From assembly GCA_015698045.1 (NCBI GenBank), contig BLAL01000229.1, positions 966,001 to 1,030,000 of the forward strand: a DNA stretch of 64,000 nucleotides. Direction: 5' to 3'. Of the stretch, positions 32,556-44,195 are shown one piece after another. The notes below the pieces were generated by a model. That model had not been told where the DNA came from, made no database searches, and saw nothing but the letters and a program-made list of their open reading frames with translations. Position 1 is the first letter of the stretch. Each line of letters begins with the position of its first letter. The translations under genes and the position numbers were made by a program. The DNA comes from Rhizophagus clarus (taxonomy: Eukaryota; Glomeromycota; Glomeromycetes; Glomerales; Glomeraceae).

Positions 32556-34840
32556 TTTGCTTCAGTAATTTTAGCATTACTTGCTATAATTTCTTTTTTA
32601 ATAGTAATGGAAGGTCCTTTTGATAGAGGAGCATTAGTTTTTGGCAAAATGAAGTTTCAGGAAGAGAACTTTGAGCTGGGATAACTACAGAATATTATTT
32701 GTCTGATACAACCATTTTGGATTGATTAATTTGATTCTTTCTATTATTTTGAATATTTTTATGTTTAGTTGACATGATTTTAGAGCACTTTTACTAGTAG
32801 GTTTTATAAAATATTTTTAGCAAATTTTTTGGTTCAGTGATTGATGGGAAAGAGTTTTTATAAATTATTTTAATATAATTTATATATGTATTATTTGGGA
32901 TCTTATATATATATTATAAAACAAATTGCTTAGCAGAATAAAAATTCAAAGGTTATAATAAGAGTTTGCTTAACAGAACTTAAAATAATTTGCTTATTGA
33001 TTATAGTAAATTTTGAAATTTTCATCTGACCTATATATATATTATTCAGGATCCTAATATAGGGTTCCAAGGTTAGCCTCTAAAAGTTGTAATTTGTTCT
33101 TGCCTAATTTTTAAGGCACTTTTTGGTATAAAAGCCATGTTTGGAGCCACAATTTTATTTTTTGAAACTTTGGATTTGAGTAGTAATATTCCGATTTTCA
33201 TAATTTTTGTGATAACAGACTTCTTATTGATTGTTAGAGATATTTGGTTGAACTGTTTAGTATTAGGCAGCTTGAAATGGTGAATAGATTTATTATTAAT
33301 AATCAAAGAAAAAGTAAATATGGTCCAGATATAAGAAGTTGAGATCTATATTAGACAAATTGGTTTTTTTTTGATATACTAATATTTACTGATCTGTGAA
33401 AAAAAAGTGATAGTCTAAAATTATATTATTGCACAGATCATTTAGTTTGTTAAATATTTACATCATTATATCATTCCAGAAGCATGTTCTGATTTAAATC
33501 TTACTATTTATTAAAACTGAAATTGAATTCTTTTATGATAGTTATTAGTAATATCTGATATAATATATGTAAGTATTATAATTCAATTGGAAAAATGGGA
33601 TATTTGATTTAATTTTAATAATGTAATGTTTCGTTCATTAAAAAAATAATTTAATTCTCATTATGGAATTTCTTTAATATCTTTTTTTAATTAATAATAA
33701 AATAAGTAGTCTATCACAATCCCTTTATGAAACAGAATTGTTAGCAGAGAGGTATTAAACTTGATGCATTAAAGTTCCTTAGTTATGGTAAATGATATTA
33801 ATTAGATTTCGTATTAAAAAATGTGATGGTAATAAAACTTAATGCTCTAGGCTTGCTTAGGTTTTGGTGGATCAAGTCTATTAAAATAATGCCATATGTC
33901 CGTTTATCCTCAATTAAAACTTGACTCTACTTTTTTGTTTGTTTCTATAATACTATTCAAAATTTAAATGCTTTATAATTTAACAAATTTAACAAATTTA
34001 AAATATTTCACACTGTTAAAATTTTTTCCATTAAAGTTATTTATTCTGTGGTTTATATATTAACTATATTTAGTATCTATGTTCTTATCATATTTTAGTA
34101 TTGGCTACACAAAAGTCGCATTACTGAAAATTTTTTATTATTTGCGAAATGCATATCAATCACATTAATACAATAATTTATTAAACTCTAATTTTATTGA
34201 TAATTGATCTGTATGAGTAAACTTTCACAACCATTTAGACAAGTAAATAACAAAAAAAAAAATTTAAATTTAAACTCAACTTGTATTTCATTTAATTCTT
34301 TATAAATGAAAATAGTATTATTTACTTCCATGCAAGGTTTCATCTCTTGTCTTTTTTTTTGTAATTTGTAAAATTTCTCGCCTTCTTACAAAAATATTTT
34401 AATCTCTCTCTTTTAGGTCATTTTTTTTTACTTTAAGTCTCATCTCTCTTTTATGTTAAACCATAAGCACTTCCCATTCTGGTAAATACTGTATTGCAAG
34501 TGACTTTAACCATTATATAAAATTCTTATATATATATAACTTTTTTTCTAATATCACCTCGCTCTTAATTTAGAAAAACACTTAAAATGGACTTACTATG
34601 GATTCCTAGGTGAATGTCGTGGTAATATATTTTGTTTATTGTCATCTTGGATGATTGGAACAATTTTGATTATTTTAAATTTTAGAAGAAGTGGTAAGAC
34701 TAAAATGAAAAGGATAAAAAGGACCTTCTGGTAATAATCATCCTCTATTTCTTGTTAATAATGTATTAAAAAATGAACTTGATATAGTACTAACAATGCC
34801 ATCATCTATTTATTATCATAATTAAGAGAAAAGCACCACA
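32556..34840. other. AT-rich stretch with weak coding traces on the minus strand
   Basis: Minus-strand frames near 32560-32650 (SKGPSITIKKEIIASNAKIT) and 33073-33306 (77 residues, SVITKIMKIGILLLKSK, VAPNMAFIPKSALKIRQEQI) have a coding-like amino-acid mix but no recognisable domain and no clear exon links. They may be fragments of a decayed gene. From 33310 to 34840 I see only AT-rich sequence. Confidence 0.3.
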
Positions 34841-35000
34841 ACCACGACAGAATCAAGTACTGCATAAACCTATTTCTGATCAAGAGTTAGACCTCATTCA
34901 TTAGGGAGATTCAATTTGATGATAATCAAAGATACTATCCACGACCATTTTTCAAGAAATATATCAAAAGTTATGATATTTCTAACAAAAAAGATGTCAG

Positions 35001-36982
35001 CCCTATAAAAAAATTGGATAAGGACTTTATACATTTTTTTATACGGAAAAAGTCATGAATATTCTATGATTATCATATAATAAACGTAGAATTTTCCATA
35101 TAAAAATATATACGTAAAAAAATACGTAATACAGAAATCTGTCCAATTCCGTATCATAAAATTACGGTTTATATACTGAAAAATACTGAAAAATACTGAA
35201 ATTATATGTTTTTTTAATGTAATTTATAATATAAATTTTATTATTTAATTTTAATTTTTAAATAATAATATTTTCATTGAATATGTTTTATTATATTATT
35301 AAATCAATATTTAAATAATAAATAAATAAATAATATTTTTATTTAATACAAATATTTCATTTCTTATTACATTTCTTTAACTCTATTAAAAACAAAACTC
35401 CCCCCTATACTGTACCATACCTACAGTATTTCTAGAATTATCCTATGCTAGTCTCCAAGAGTTGCATGCCTACAAAAAAAAACATGAAAAAAACAACCCA
35501 CAAAAAGAAATCAACATGAAAAAATAAATTAACCTGCAAAGAAAGAAATCAACTCACAAAGAAAGAAACCCACAAAGAAAGTAACCAACCCACGAAAAAA
35601 AAATCAATTCGTGAAAAGAAAATAACTTACAAAAAGAACTGACTTACAACAGAGAAAAAGAAGTCTTAACTGATCTACTGCAAAAAGAGAAACTAAATTA
35701 CCTACAAAAGTAAAAAAATCTGGAATTAACCTACAAAAAAAAAAGTCTTTGAAGCGTCTTACAAAAAAAAAAAGAATGAACTAACTCACAAAAAGAAAGA
35801 AACCTGAACCTGATTTTTAAAAAGAAAAAGACTCTCACCCTATTAGAAAATTAAACAAAAAAAAAAAAATATTAACTTCAATGTAAAAAATTATTTTTAC
35901 TGGAAAAAAAATATTTACAAAAGAAAGGGGAGCGAGGTGCATGGGTGAAAAATGAATAATAAAAATAAAAAAAAAATTTTTAACGAAGTTGGGGAAAATA
36001 AAGAGAAATAAAAGTAGGGAATAAAAATAGGGAATAAAAAATAGAAAGAACCAATAACGAAAACTTTTTTAAAAAAAAGTGGAAAAAAAAAAAAATTTTT
36101 TTTAAAAAGGAGGGGTTGGAATAAAGAGTAGAATAAAAAGAAAAGAAAGGAGTAGCGGGTGAGAAGAAAATCAAGAGAAAAAAAATATGGGAAATAAAAA
36201 AAGGAGGGTATAAATAAAAAATGGGGAGGGAAACAAAAAACGTATCATAACAAAACAATAATCACGTGATCACGTGTTATGATACCTGATACGAAATGCC
36301 AATAAATTATTAAGTTTAAAAATGGGGTTGGCTCCCCTAGTGTACTCGTAAAAGACACTCTCTCCTATGAGGCCATAAGGTGGAATGGAGAACATGGGTT
36401 CAATCTGTCCAGCCAGCATGTGGGCTCATACCAAGAGTCTAGAAGCTTAGCACTGGATCCTGATAGGGGAGGGTAGGGATCGCGTGCATGGCCCTTATAA
36501 AGGTTTGTCATTGGTAGACTTCAGTCAAAAATTTCCTGGATTACCATTGAGTGGTCAACTTGGGCCCCCTGATCACCCCACACCCTGACTACAAAGGGAG
36601 AGTGTGATGCAGGTCCTTCGTTTAGATTGTAGAGCCGAAGGGTTACTGGTCACACAGGCTGACATCCGCTGCTGGCAGGGGTTTATTATTACATGATGTA
36701 GTTAATAGTTTTTATTTTTGTAGATCATAGACTAGTTTTTCTACAATTTGTAATTCATGAGTTGGTCTCTAATAATAAATAAATAAATAAATAAATATTA
36801 AGTTTAAAAATTCTGTATAAATTCCGTATAGGTGCATACATTCCGTATATATTAATTTTTTTGAAAAAATATTCAAAAATGAATTGTGTATTAAATATAC
36901 AGAATTGCTATACGGAATCTACAAAAACGTATGATAATTGTATACAAAACGCATCATTTTCGTATACGGATTTCTTATAGGG
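35001..36982. mobile_element. CCCTATAA-ended DNA transposon copy A, 1.98 kb, with nested SINE
   Basis: It begins CCCTATAA at 35001 and ends TTATAGGG at 36982, flanked by a 3-bp duplication CAG (34998-35000 and 36983-36985). Subterminal sequence is dense in CGTATAC, TACGGA and CCGTATA words. The core includes an A-rich tandem region built from AACYYACAAAAAGAAA (35460-35830) and a palindrome, ATCACGTGATCACGTGTTATGA, near 36260 (given here as ATCACGTGATCACGTG plus TTATGA). No transposase is visible. A 473-bp SINE sits at 36324-36796, so the original length was about 1.5 kb. Ends and a 3-bp duplication are compatible with CACTA/EnSpm-like or PIF-Harbinger-like elements; the superfamily is undecided. 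Confidence 0.75.
36324..36796 (+). mobile_element. SINE, 473 bp, with 15-bp target duplications
   Basis: The flanks are exact 15-bp duplications ATTAAGTTTAAAAAT at 36309-36323 and 36797-36811. The head begins GGGGTTGGCTCCCCTAGTG, with an A-box-like TGGCTCCCCTAG and a B-box-like GGTTCAATC at 36397-36405, which suggests a tRNA-derived Pol III promoter. The body is GC-richer than its host element. The tail is a run of AATA/AAAT units. It is inserted within transposon copy A, which must be older. Confidence 0.8.
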
Positions 36983-38234
36983 CAGAAGTGTGCTAAAGAA
37001 CAATATCTTTGACAATCTTCATATTCTTATAATTTTGCGATACTCTAGAAATTTTTAAGCGGATATTAAAGGAGGATTATATTGTTAGAGGCCCAGATTT
37101 TATTTATAAACAAGCAGGAAAACTTTTGTTTGTAGTAGAATTAAAAACTTACTGTGTCTTAAATTGTAGCAATGAAGAATCTCTCTCCTTTCGTCGTCTA
37201 TCTATCTCTTTTCATTGAGATGAAAGACATGAAGATTTGGAGAAGAAAAAAACAGTAAAACAGTGCTACCAAATTCTGGTAGAGATACTTCTATTGTTGA
37301 TATTATACATCAAATTTTTGAATTGTTGATGAATTTGCAATATGGGATTCTTTCAACTTATAATCAGCACTGATTCCTTCAAAGACCTAGAGATGAACCA
37401 CATGCTCTTCATACAGCATCTAACTAGGACAGGTGCTAAATGTCCTAGTCTAGAAGAAACACCAAATATCATCACCACAAACGAATTTTAATGACACCGA
37501 GGATATTGATAACACTTTGGGGCCTAATTATGAGGAGACTTTAGAGATATTGAAAAAAAATAAAGAAATTGATGAAAGCTTAATGCATTGAACAGGTAGG
37601 AAATTCTGCAATTAATGGGTTTACTATAAAATTTACTTTGTTTTGAAAATAAGAACACATTTTTTTCTATATTAAATATTTATCATATCAATTTTAAAAA
37701 GACTTTTTTTTATTTGTTAAAATTTAAAATAATGTGTTAACTTAGTTTACTAAATAAAAATAACCTAATCATGGAATTTTATTAAAAAAAACTGCAAAGT
37801 GCTTGCATTTGGAGTAGTCTATTTATCGTGTAATTACAAACTTCAAAAATTCCAGTTTATATAATTTTCCGTTAGCATAGAAGACATATGCAACCGATAC
37901 ATAACGGAAGTTTATAACTTTTAAATATAAAAATACATATATATTAAAACATATAATAAATATATAAATATATAATAAACGAAATTTATATGATTTTAAA
38001 TAACAGTAAAGATGAAATCAAGTCTAATTTTTGAAACGATCCTTTAGCTTAACTTATTTTTATTCTGTACCTTTTTATAATTTGTATCTACGTATTTAAT
38101 AATATTAAATGTTATCTTGGGAATTACTAATATTAAGTTTAGTAAAATCAATTTTTGTAGATTCTATTTAAAATAAAAAATAATTAATATCACATTATTT
38201 CGTCATCTAATACAGGAAAAAATTAAATAAAATT

Positions 38235-39673
38235 TCAATTACCTGAATAATCTTCCTCTAAACAATCATTATCTGTGTTATCTGCATTTGTTGGCTCGGG
38301 TAAATTGTTAAATTTCAATAGTCTACTTGTATAAATAGCTTGAGGATGTGTTGTATATGTAAGTTCAGTACTATTATTCGTAGAGGATGGTTGTTCTTTA
38401 TTAAATTTGGCTGCTTCACTAAATTGTTTTTCAGTTTCACTATCCGCTGCATAATTCCACTTACTAAATAATACTTTCAAATATTCTGCTGTTGGTCTTT
38501 TTAATGGATTTGCATCAACACATTGTTTAAAAATATCTTCAATTAATTGAGGAACTTTAATAGTAAACCCTGGCCTAAACCCTTGACAGATCCTTATTGC
38601 TAAAAATTCATCATGTGCCATATCATGATAAGGAGGAATTCCATTAAATACCTCATTTATAATGATTCCAAAACTATAAATATCACTTGCTTGTGTGTAT
38701 TCTTTTCCTCTTAAAACTTCAGGTGCTACATATGGTAGTACCCCATAAACATTTTTATTGTGTTGCACAGATTTTTCATTCGCTGGTCTACACAGTCCTA
38801 AGTCGGCAATAAAGACAAAATCAGCTGGATTCACAAATGAATATAATATATTTCCACTATGAAAATCTTGATGGATTAATCCCTCTTTATGAATATCATT
38901 AAGACCAGACGCAATCTCACTTAGAATGTAAAGCTCTCCATATGATAACTTATCTAACATTTGTCTTAAACTACCTTCGTTTGCATATTCAATTACCATT
39001 ATAAAATCATTTGTATTTAAATCTTTAGTGATACCATAAAGCTTGATAGTATGTTCATATTTATTCATTCTCAAGTGTGGAATAATCTAATAATAAATTA
39101 TTTTAGTAATATTTTAATATTTTAAATATTAAAATTATACATTAAGAAGTTAATTACCTCATTTAAAAATTCCAATGTAATATCTTTTGAATTATTTAAA
39201 TGCTTTAAGGCAACAGTAAAATCGGAATATTTATTCCATTGATTAGTTTCATAATTCCAATTTGCTATAATTCCTTCTTTACAAATTGCTTTAGATATCG
39301 TTCCAAAACCTCCTTTTGCGATATATTTAATATTTTCAAATCTATCATATTCAATCCATATCAATTTTTCATCTTCAGATTTTGCATTAAGTTGAGATTC
39401 CTGAATTAATTTATCAACATCAGGATTTCCACTTGTCCAATTTTTGAAATCTTGTTGAAAATGTTTAGCGTTACATGACTGACACCAATTACTACCGGTA
39501 TTAGGCTGTCTACATTCTATACATAAACCATAATTTTTATAACGTGATTTTAATTCTTCATTTATAATAAGTTTATCAATTAATAATTTTTGTTCTTTAG
39601 TAAAATGTTGAAAATAAAAGGGAAAATCTTTTATTTGTTCAATTATATCTTCACTCAGATATTCTTGCTCCAT
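38235..39673 (-). CDS. Protein kinase, two exons, Glomeromycotina type
   Basis: Exon 1 is 39673-39158, exon 2 is 39086-38235; the intron has GTAATT and TTATTAG and keeps phase, giving 455 residues. Residues 51-67 hold CIECRQP...WCQSC, a small zinc-binding-like module typical of these kinases. The kinase domain runs from about 110 to 385: glycine loop KGGFGTIS (120-127), VALK lysine near 157, catalytic HQDFHSGN (Asp about 246), DLG in place of DFG (about 267) and APEVL (about 293). The Arg of HRD is replaced by Gln, a variation seen in this family. The C-terminal tail is Ser/Thr/Asn-rich. It probably phosphorylates Ser/Thr or Tyr in signalling; the substrate is unknown. A 36-nt alternative last intron (stop in DDEIM) is possible but short. 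Confidence 0.85.
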
Positions 39674-40253
39674 AATGAGATGTATATATATATGACAAGG
39701 AAGCGGAGTAGTGGGTTTTTTAAATGTTAAAAAAAAAAGAATAGAGAAATCTAGAATGTAAGTATTATGTAACGCGAAAAATTTAAGCGAAATATGAAGA
39801 GCGGATTTTTTTTTTTTTAAAAAAAAGAATTATTTATACGAAATTTTTTGTCGGAATTATGTGTTACAAAATTTGTACACTTTTTTTTTTTTTAGAAATA
39901 CATACACATATTGTTATTTATTATTATTAGAATTGTATACCGTTTAAGTGTAATAAGCTTTGGCTAAAATAGTAAGCTTGTAAGTTGGAATGATCAACTA
40001 TAATTGTGTATGTCATTCCTTTTTTAGATAATGCTATTCAGATTTTTGTTACGCCTAAAACCACCCTCTGGCATTATGCGTCTTCGACCAGAATTAAATA
40101 GTAAATGTGCGCCGATCATTTTATCTGTTATGTTCTTTAAATCTGACAAAAAAAAAATAGGATCAAATATACTTTTTTCCATTATATTTATTGTTGAATT
40201 GGTTGAATGTGTAAGTTTCTCTGGCTGATTTAGAAGTATCAATTATTTTTATT

Positions 40254-40581
40254 TTTTAAACCAAAATTATTCACAATTGTTCATAACATCACCTTAAGTC
40301 GATAAATCATATTCTTTACCGACAATAACTACAACACTAGGCGATCAAAAATCGGATCATGAAATTTCCAAAAAAAAAAATTTTTAAAAACAAGATCATG
40401 TTCTGAAGTCCACTTTGGTATTAGAAGGATGATGTAAAAAAGCTCAATTGATGAATTGTATGTATAAAGTGATTTAGAAATCATATGGGCGGCGGATTCG
40501 ACTTGTCCCAGAAACTTGGCGTATTAACTATTGAAATAAACTCAAATACTAAAGTTAGGAATGTTTTTTCCTTAAATGGTA
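40254..40581. other. Intergenic stretch with flank of a dispersed repeat
   Basis: No gene is seen. The last 47 bp (about 40535-40581) match 6531-6570 in inverted orientation and resume after the transposon at 42244-42302. They show that the transposon jumped into an older repeat. Confidence 0.55.
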
Positions 40582-42243
40582 CCCTATAAAAAAACTGGAT
40601 ACGTTTTTAGTAAGATTTTTATACGATTTTTTTCCTTAGAAAGAACGTATCACAATAGACCGTTGAAAAGATACGGAAAAATGCACAATTCCGTATCACT
40701 ATAAATATGGTTTGGATACGGAATTTGCATGGAATTCATACGGAATTTACATGATTTAATCACCGATTTACCATGAAATTTATATTATTGCTTATTAAAT
40801 TTACTGTTTATATTACAATTTATTACAATTTATTATTAGACTTATTTACATAACTGATAAATTTAATTTTATTTATTAAATCAAAAAATAAAAAAATAAA
40901 ATAAAACACAAATATATTATGAATAGTTAATTCCTATCAAACAAACCAAAACAAAAAGAAACATTAATACTATTTCTACTGATGTTTCTTTAAGAAATTT
41001 AATTTTTTTTTAAGAAATCAAAAGTCTCCAGGAGCACTTAGTCCAAAGAAATAACCTATTCCTTCAAAATAAATGAAAAAAAATACTAGTACGTTTCTTT
41101 AACTCAATTAGACCAACGCTTCCCTATTGTACCTATAATTCTGGATTCGTCCAAGCCATCAGCCAAAAACAAAAAAAAAAGAAATATAAGCTCCACCTAT
41201 ATAGTACCTGCAATCATCCCAGTCTCCAAACGTCCGGTTCCTACTTGACTTACAAAAAAAAAGTACTTTAAAATTGACCCACAAAAAGAAAAAAGAAACC
41301 AAGCAGCCGAAAAAAAATCTGGTCTACAAAATAAAAGAATAAATATAAATAAAAAAGAAAGGATAGTGAGGTGGAAGTAAAAAAGTAAAATAAATTAAAA
41401 AAAATTTTTTTTTTTGAAAAAAGGAATAACGAAGTTAGGGAAGGAAATAAAAAAAGATTTTTAAAGGGATGACAAAGTTAGAAAAATAAAGCAGAAGGTA
41501 ACTTACATAACCCGGCTTATAGGAACTTCTCTTTTTAAATTAGAAACTCAGGAAATACCTGCACTAAATAAGGCTTTTTATTCACCAGTCCTGACAAACT
41601 TTGTGTCAGTAGTTGCGGTTAGTCCATCTTTAACCTCTAACCTACGCTGCCAGAAGGGAGAAAATCCAGAAATAATTCAGTAAAAAAGGGGCAAAATAAA
41701 ATTTTTTTTTAAAAAGAAGAGAGGGTAATGAATGGGAATAAAAGAATTAAAACAAAAAATTTTTTTTTTTTTTTTTTAAAAGAGGGCAACGAAGTTAGAA
41801 AAATAAAGGAAAAGAAGTTTTAAAAGAAGAGTAGCAAGTGAGAATAAAAAGGGGAGCAACAAATAAAAGAAAAAAAGAGTTTTTTTTTAAAAAAAAAAAA
41901 AAAATAGCGAAATAAAAAATCAGGGAGAGGAAGACAGGAAGTCAGCAAAGACAGAGGGTGGAAGATCAAAGCTAGGCTTATATAAACAAAAAACGTATCA
42001 TAACAAATCACGTGATCACGTGTTATGACTAAATCATTATTTAAAAAAAAACAAGTTCAAAAATTCCGTATACATTCCGTATATATTAATTTTTCCGCAT
42101 ACATTCCATGTGCACCGACTTTTTGAAAAACATTTAAAAATGAATTACATATTAAATATACGGAATTGTTATACGGAATCGGTAAAAACGTATATCAAAC
42201 ATTTATAAACCGTATCCTTTCCGTATACAGATTTCTTATAGGG
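40582..42243. mobile_element. CCCTATAA-ended DNA transposon copy B, 1.66 kb
   Basis: It begins CCCTATAA (40582) and ends TTATAGGG (42243), with a 3-bp duplication GTA (40579-40581 and 42244-42246). The empty site is kept at 6530-6536 in inverted orientation. Shared with copy A are the subterminal CCGTATA and TACGGA words, the A-rich CTTACAAAAAAAAAG tract (about 41250-41400), and the phrase AAAAAACGTATCATAACAAA next to ATCACGTGATCACGTG near 42010. No transposase is encoded. A non-homologous segment at about 41490-41660 may be a further insertion. Confidence 0.8.
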
Positions 42244-42299
42244 GTATTTCACTTGCTAAAGTTGATCGAACGTTAATTGAAGCAACGGCAAAATCAACC

Positions 42300-43670
42300 C
42301 ATATGTTATTGCACATTTATTTTATAATTTTTTAGGTTTTAGTATTTTTTTAACAGTCATTCAATTAAATCATCCCAATGCTTGATTTTTTTCGTAGAAA
42401 TGGATAAGCTCACTTAATACTAAATATACAAACTATTATTTGAGTTAACTAAAGACAGGTATTTTAGTGATCTCTTGCAAGAACCTGCACGTATAATTTG
42501 AAGATTTGGAATGAAAACCATTTAAAAGAAGCTTTTTAACACTTAACATATTTTTTTTAATTTATAGGGACAACCTATATTTCAGACATCTGAATAAGTT
42601 CATTATTTATTTCTTTTATTTTAAATTATAAATATTTGTCTATAAGGAGAGGAAGTTTAAGAAGTGATTTTTGTATAAAAAAGTAATATGAAGTTGTTGA
42701 AGTAGCTTTTTTATAAAAATATAATAAATATTATAATCCATTGCTAATCTATCTCTTACGAAAGACCGAATGACTAATGTGTTGTCATTTTGAGTGTATG
42801 TACACCATAATTATATGCTTTAAAACATGTGATCTCTTTGATGATCTAGCTATTTAGTATATTCATTGATTAATGTACAGAAACTAAGATCAAAAGCGAG
42901 TGATCTAAAATACATACACTACTTACACAAATCACTAAAAATTCTTTGTCTAAAAATAATTATACATAATTTATATCATTTTTAGGTTAAATATCGCGGG
43001 TTACAAAATTCTAGGATTAGATAAATAAAATTCTTTTTAAATAATATTAAAATAGTAAATAAATAAAAATGATAATTAAAACTAATAATAAAAGAAAAAG
43101 ACAATATAATTTTTTTACCATGGTTGTTACTAGGTAAATAATAAATATATCAATAAGCTATAGTTTTTGTAAAATTAAATTTCGCTCTTTTCATTCCCCT
43201 TTTCCTAATAAAAAAAAAATCAAAAATACCCAGAAGCAGATATAATTTTCCTGACAATTCAACCTTTACAAAAGGAATAATTTCTTGTAATAGACCCCAA
43301 AAAAATGATCCTATATTTGTCAATTTTATTTCATTTAATCCACCAGTAAATTCTAATTGTATATATTTCTTTCCTTTTTTTTTTTGAAAATGCAGACTTT
43401 ATTGAATTTAATATAAAATAGGCAAGTAAAGTACTGAAGTACATCTGATAATAAATCATATGAGATGTCAAACTCAAGCCAAATACATAAATGTGAGAGG
43501 TCCATGTGTCATATTATAATAGAGTGGATATACTGTATGACTTTTTCCAAAAAATAATATATAAAAAGAAAAAAAATAAAATTAGATGTTCAAGCCTACA
43601 TATTGAAACTATATAATCTCCAAAGGGAGGAACAAAGGGGAAAAATAAAGAAAGGTAAAAAAAAAAAAAA
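42300..43670. other. AT-rich intergenic stretch
   Basis: No gene, RNA or transposon end is recognised. Sequence at 43385-43680 has A-rich runs and an AATAAAGTCTGCATT on the minus strand, and could be the 3' UTR of the terminal-exon remnant just to its right. Confidence 0.35.
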
Positions 43671-43698
43671 CCAAAATTAAGGTTTCAGCATTATCTTT

Positions 43699-43764
43699 TT
43701 ATTGGGAAGAAGTCTTCTTTCTTCTTTTTGCACGGGGAGGACTTGATGACCAAACTCTATTTAC
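43699..43764 (-). pseudogene. Possible terminal exon remnant with basic tail
   Basis: The minus strand reads an acceptor-like GACTGTAAATAG, then VWSSSPPRAKRRKKTSSQ and a stop, followed by a long 3' UTR-like stretch. The short, basic, Ser/Pro-rich end looks like the last exon of a gene, but no upstream exon is visible. It may be a fragment left by a mobile element or a chance frame. Confidence 0.25.
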
Positions 43765-44195
43765 AGTCCAAAAACAATTAATAAAAAATGATCAACGTTT
43801 TTTTGTCAAAAACAAAAAATTAATGATCTTTTTTTTATTAAAACGATTCTAATAAAAACCTTTTAATGTTTTTTATAAAAAAAATATTAAAAATGTTTTT
43901 TTTTCAATTAGAACAATTATATATAAAAAAAAAAAAAATATTTAGTAGTTTTTGTTAAATAACATTTTTATTACAAAGTCTCAACCAATCAGAATTACGA
44001 AATTGAAAGTTAATATAAGTAAGTTATTAACCAAATTAAGTTAATTTGAACCTAATGTCAATCATTATCGTTATAAGCGTTACGCTTTGAACAGTATTCC
44101 GCATGTGTGACATTTTACATATGTCACAACATAAATATTTGCATTACATACTTTATAATGCTTTTCTATTCTTAGTTTTGTTTATTTAGGAAAAA

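Larger units (their letters stand above)
34845..37600 (+). pseudogene. Decayed PD-(D/E)XK-type nuclease-domain gene, split by a transposon
   Basis: Coding traces lie on both sides of the inserted element (35001-36982). On the left is DDNQRYYPRPFFKKYIKSYD; on the right are RGPDFIYKQAGKLLFVVELK and later LQYGILSTYNQH-stop-FLQRP. The pattern G-P-D-F-x-Y then V-V-E-L-K fits the D...ExK core of a PD-(D/E)XK nuclease fold of a kind that occurs beside kinases in Glomeromycotina. The frame is lost in several places by stops and frameshifts, so this is a pseudogene independent of the insertion. The boundaries are approximate. Confidence 0.5.

Noticed and set aside
35980-36258. 92-codon minus-strand frame, and a similar one at 41820-42011
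   Set aside because: Both lie in A-rich low-complexity parts of the CCCTATAA elements and resemble each other only by composition and the shared repeat.
38185-38245. Extra 36-nt last intron in the kinase gene
   Set aside because: GT and AG are present, giving a DDEIM ending, but 36 nt is too short to accept without transcripts.
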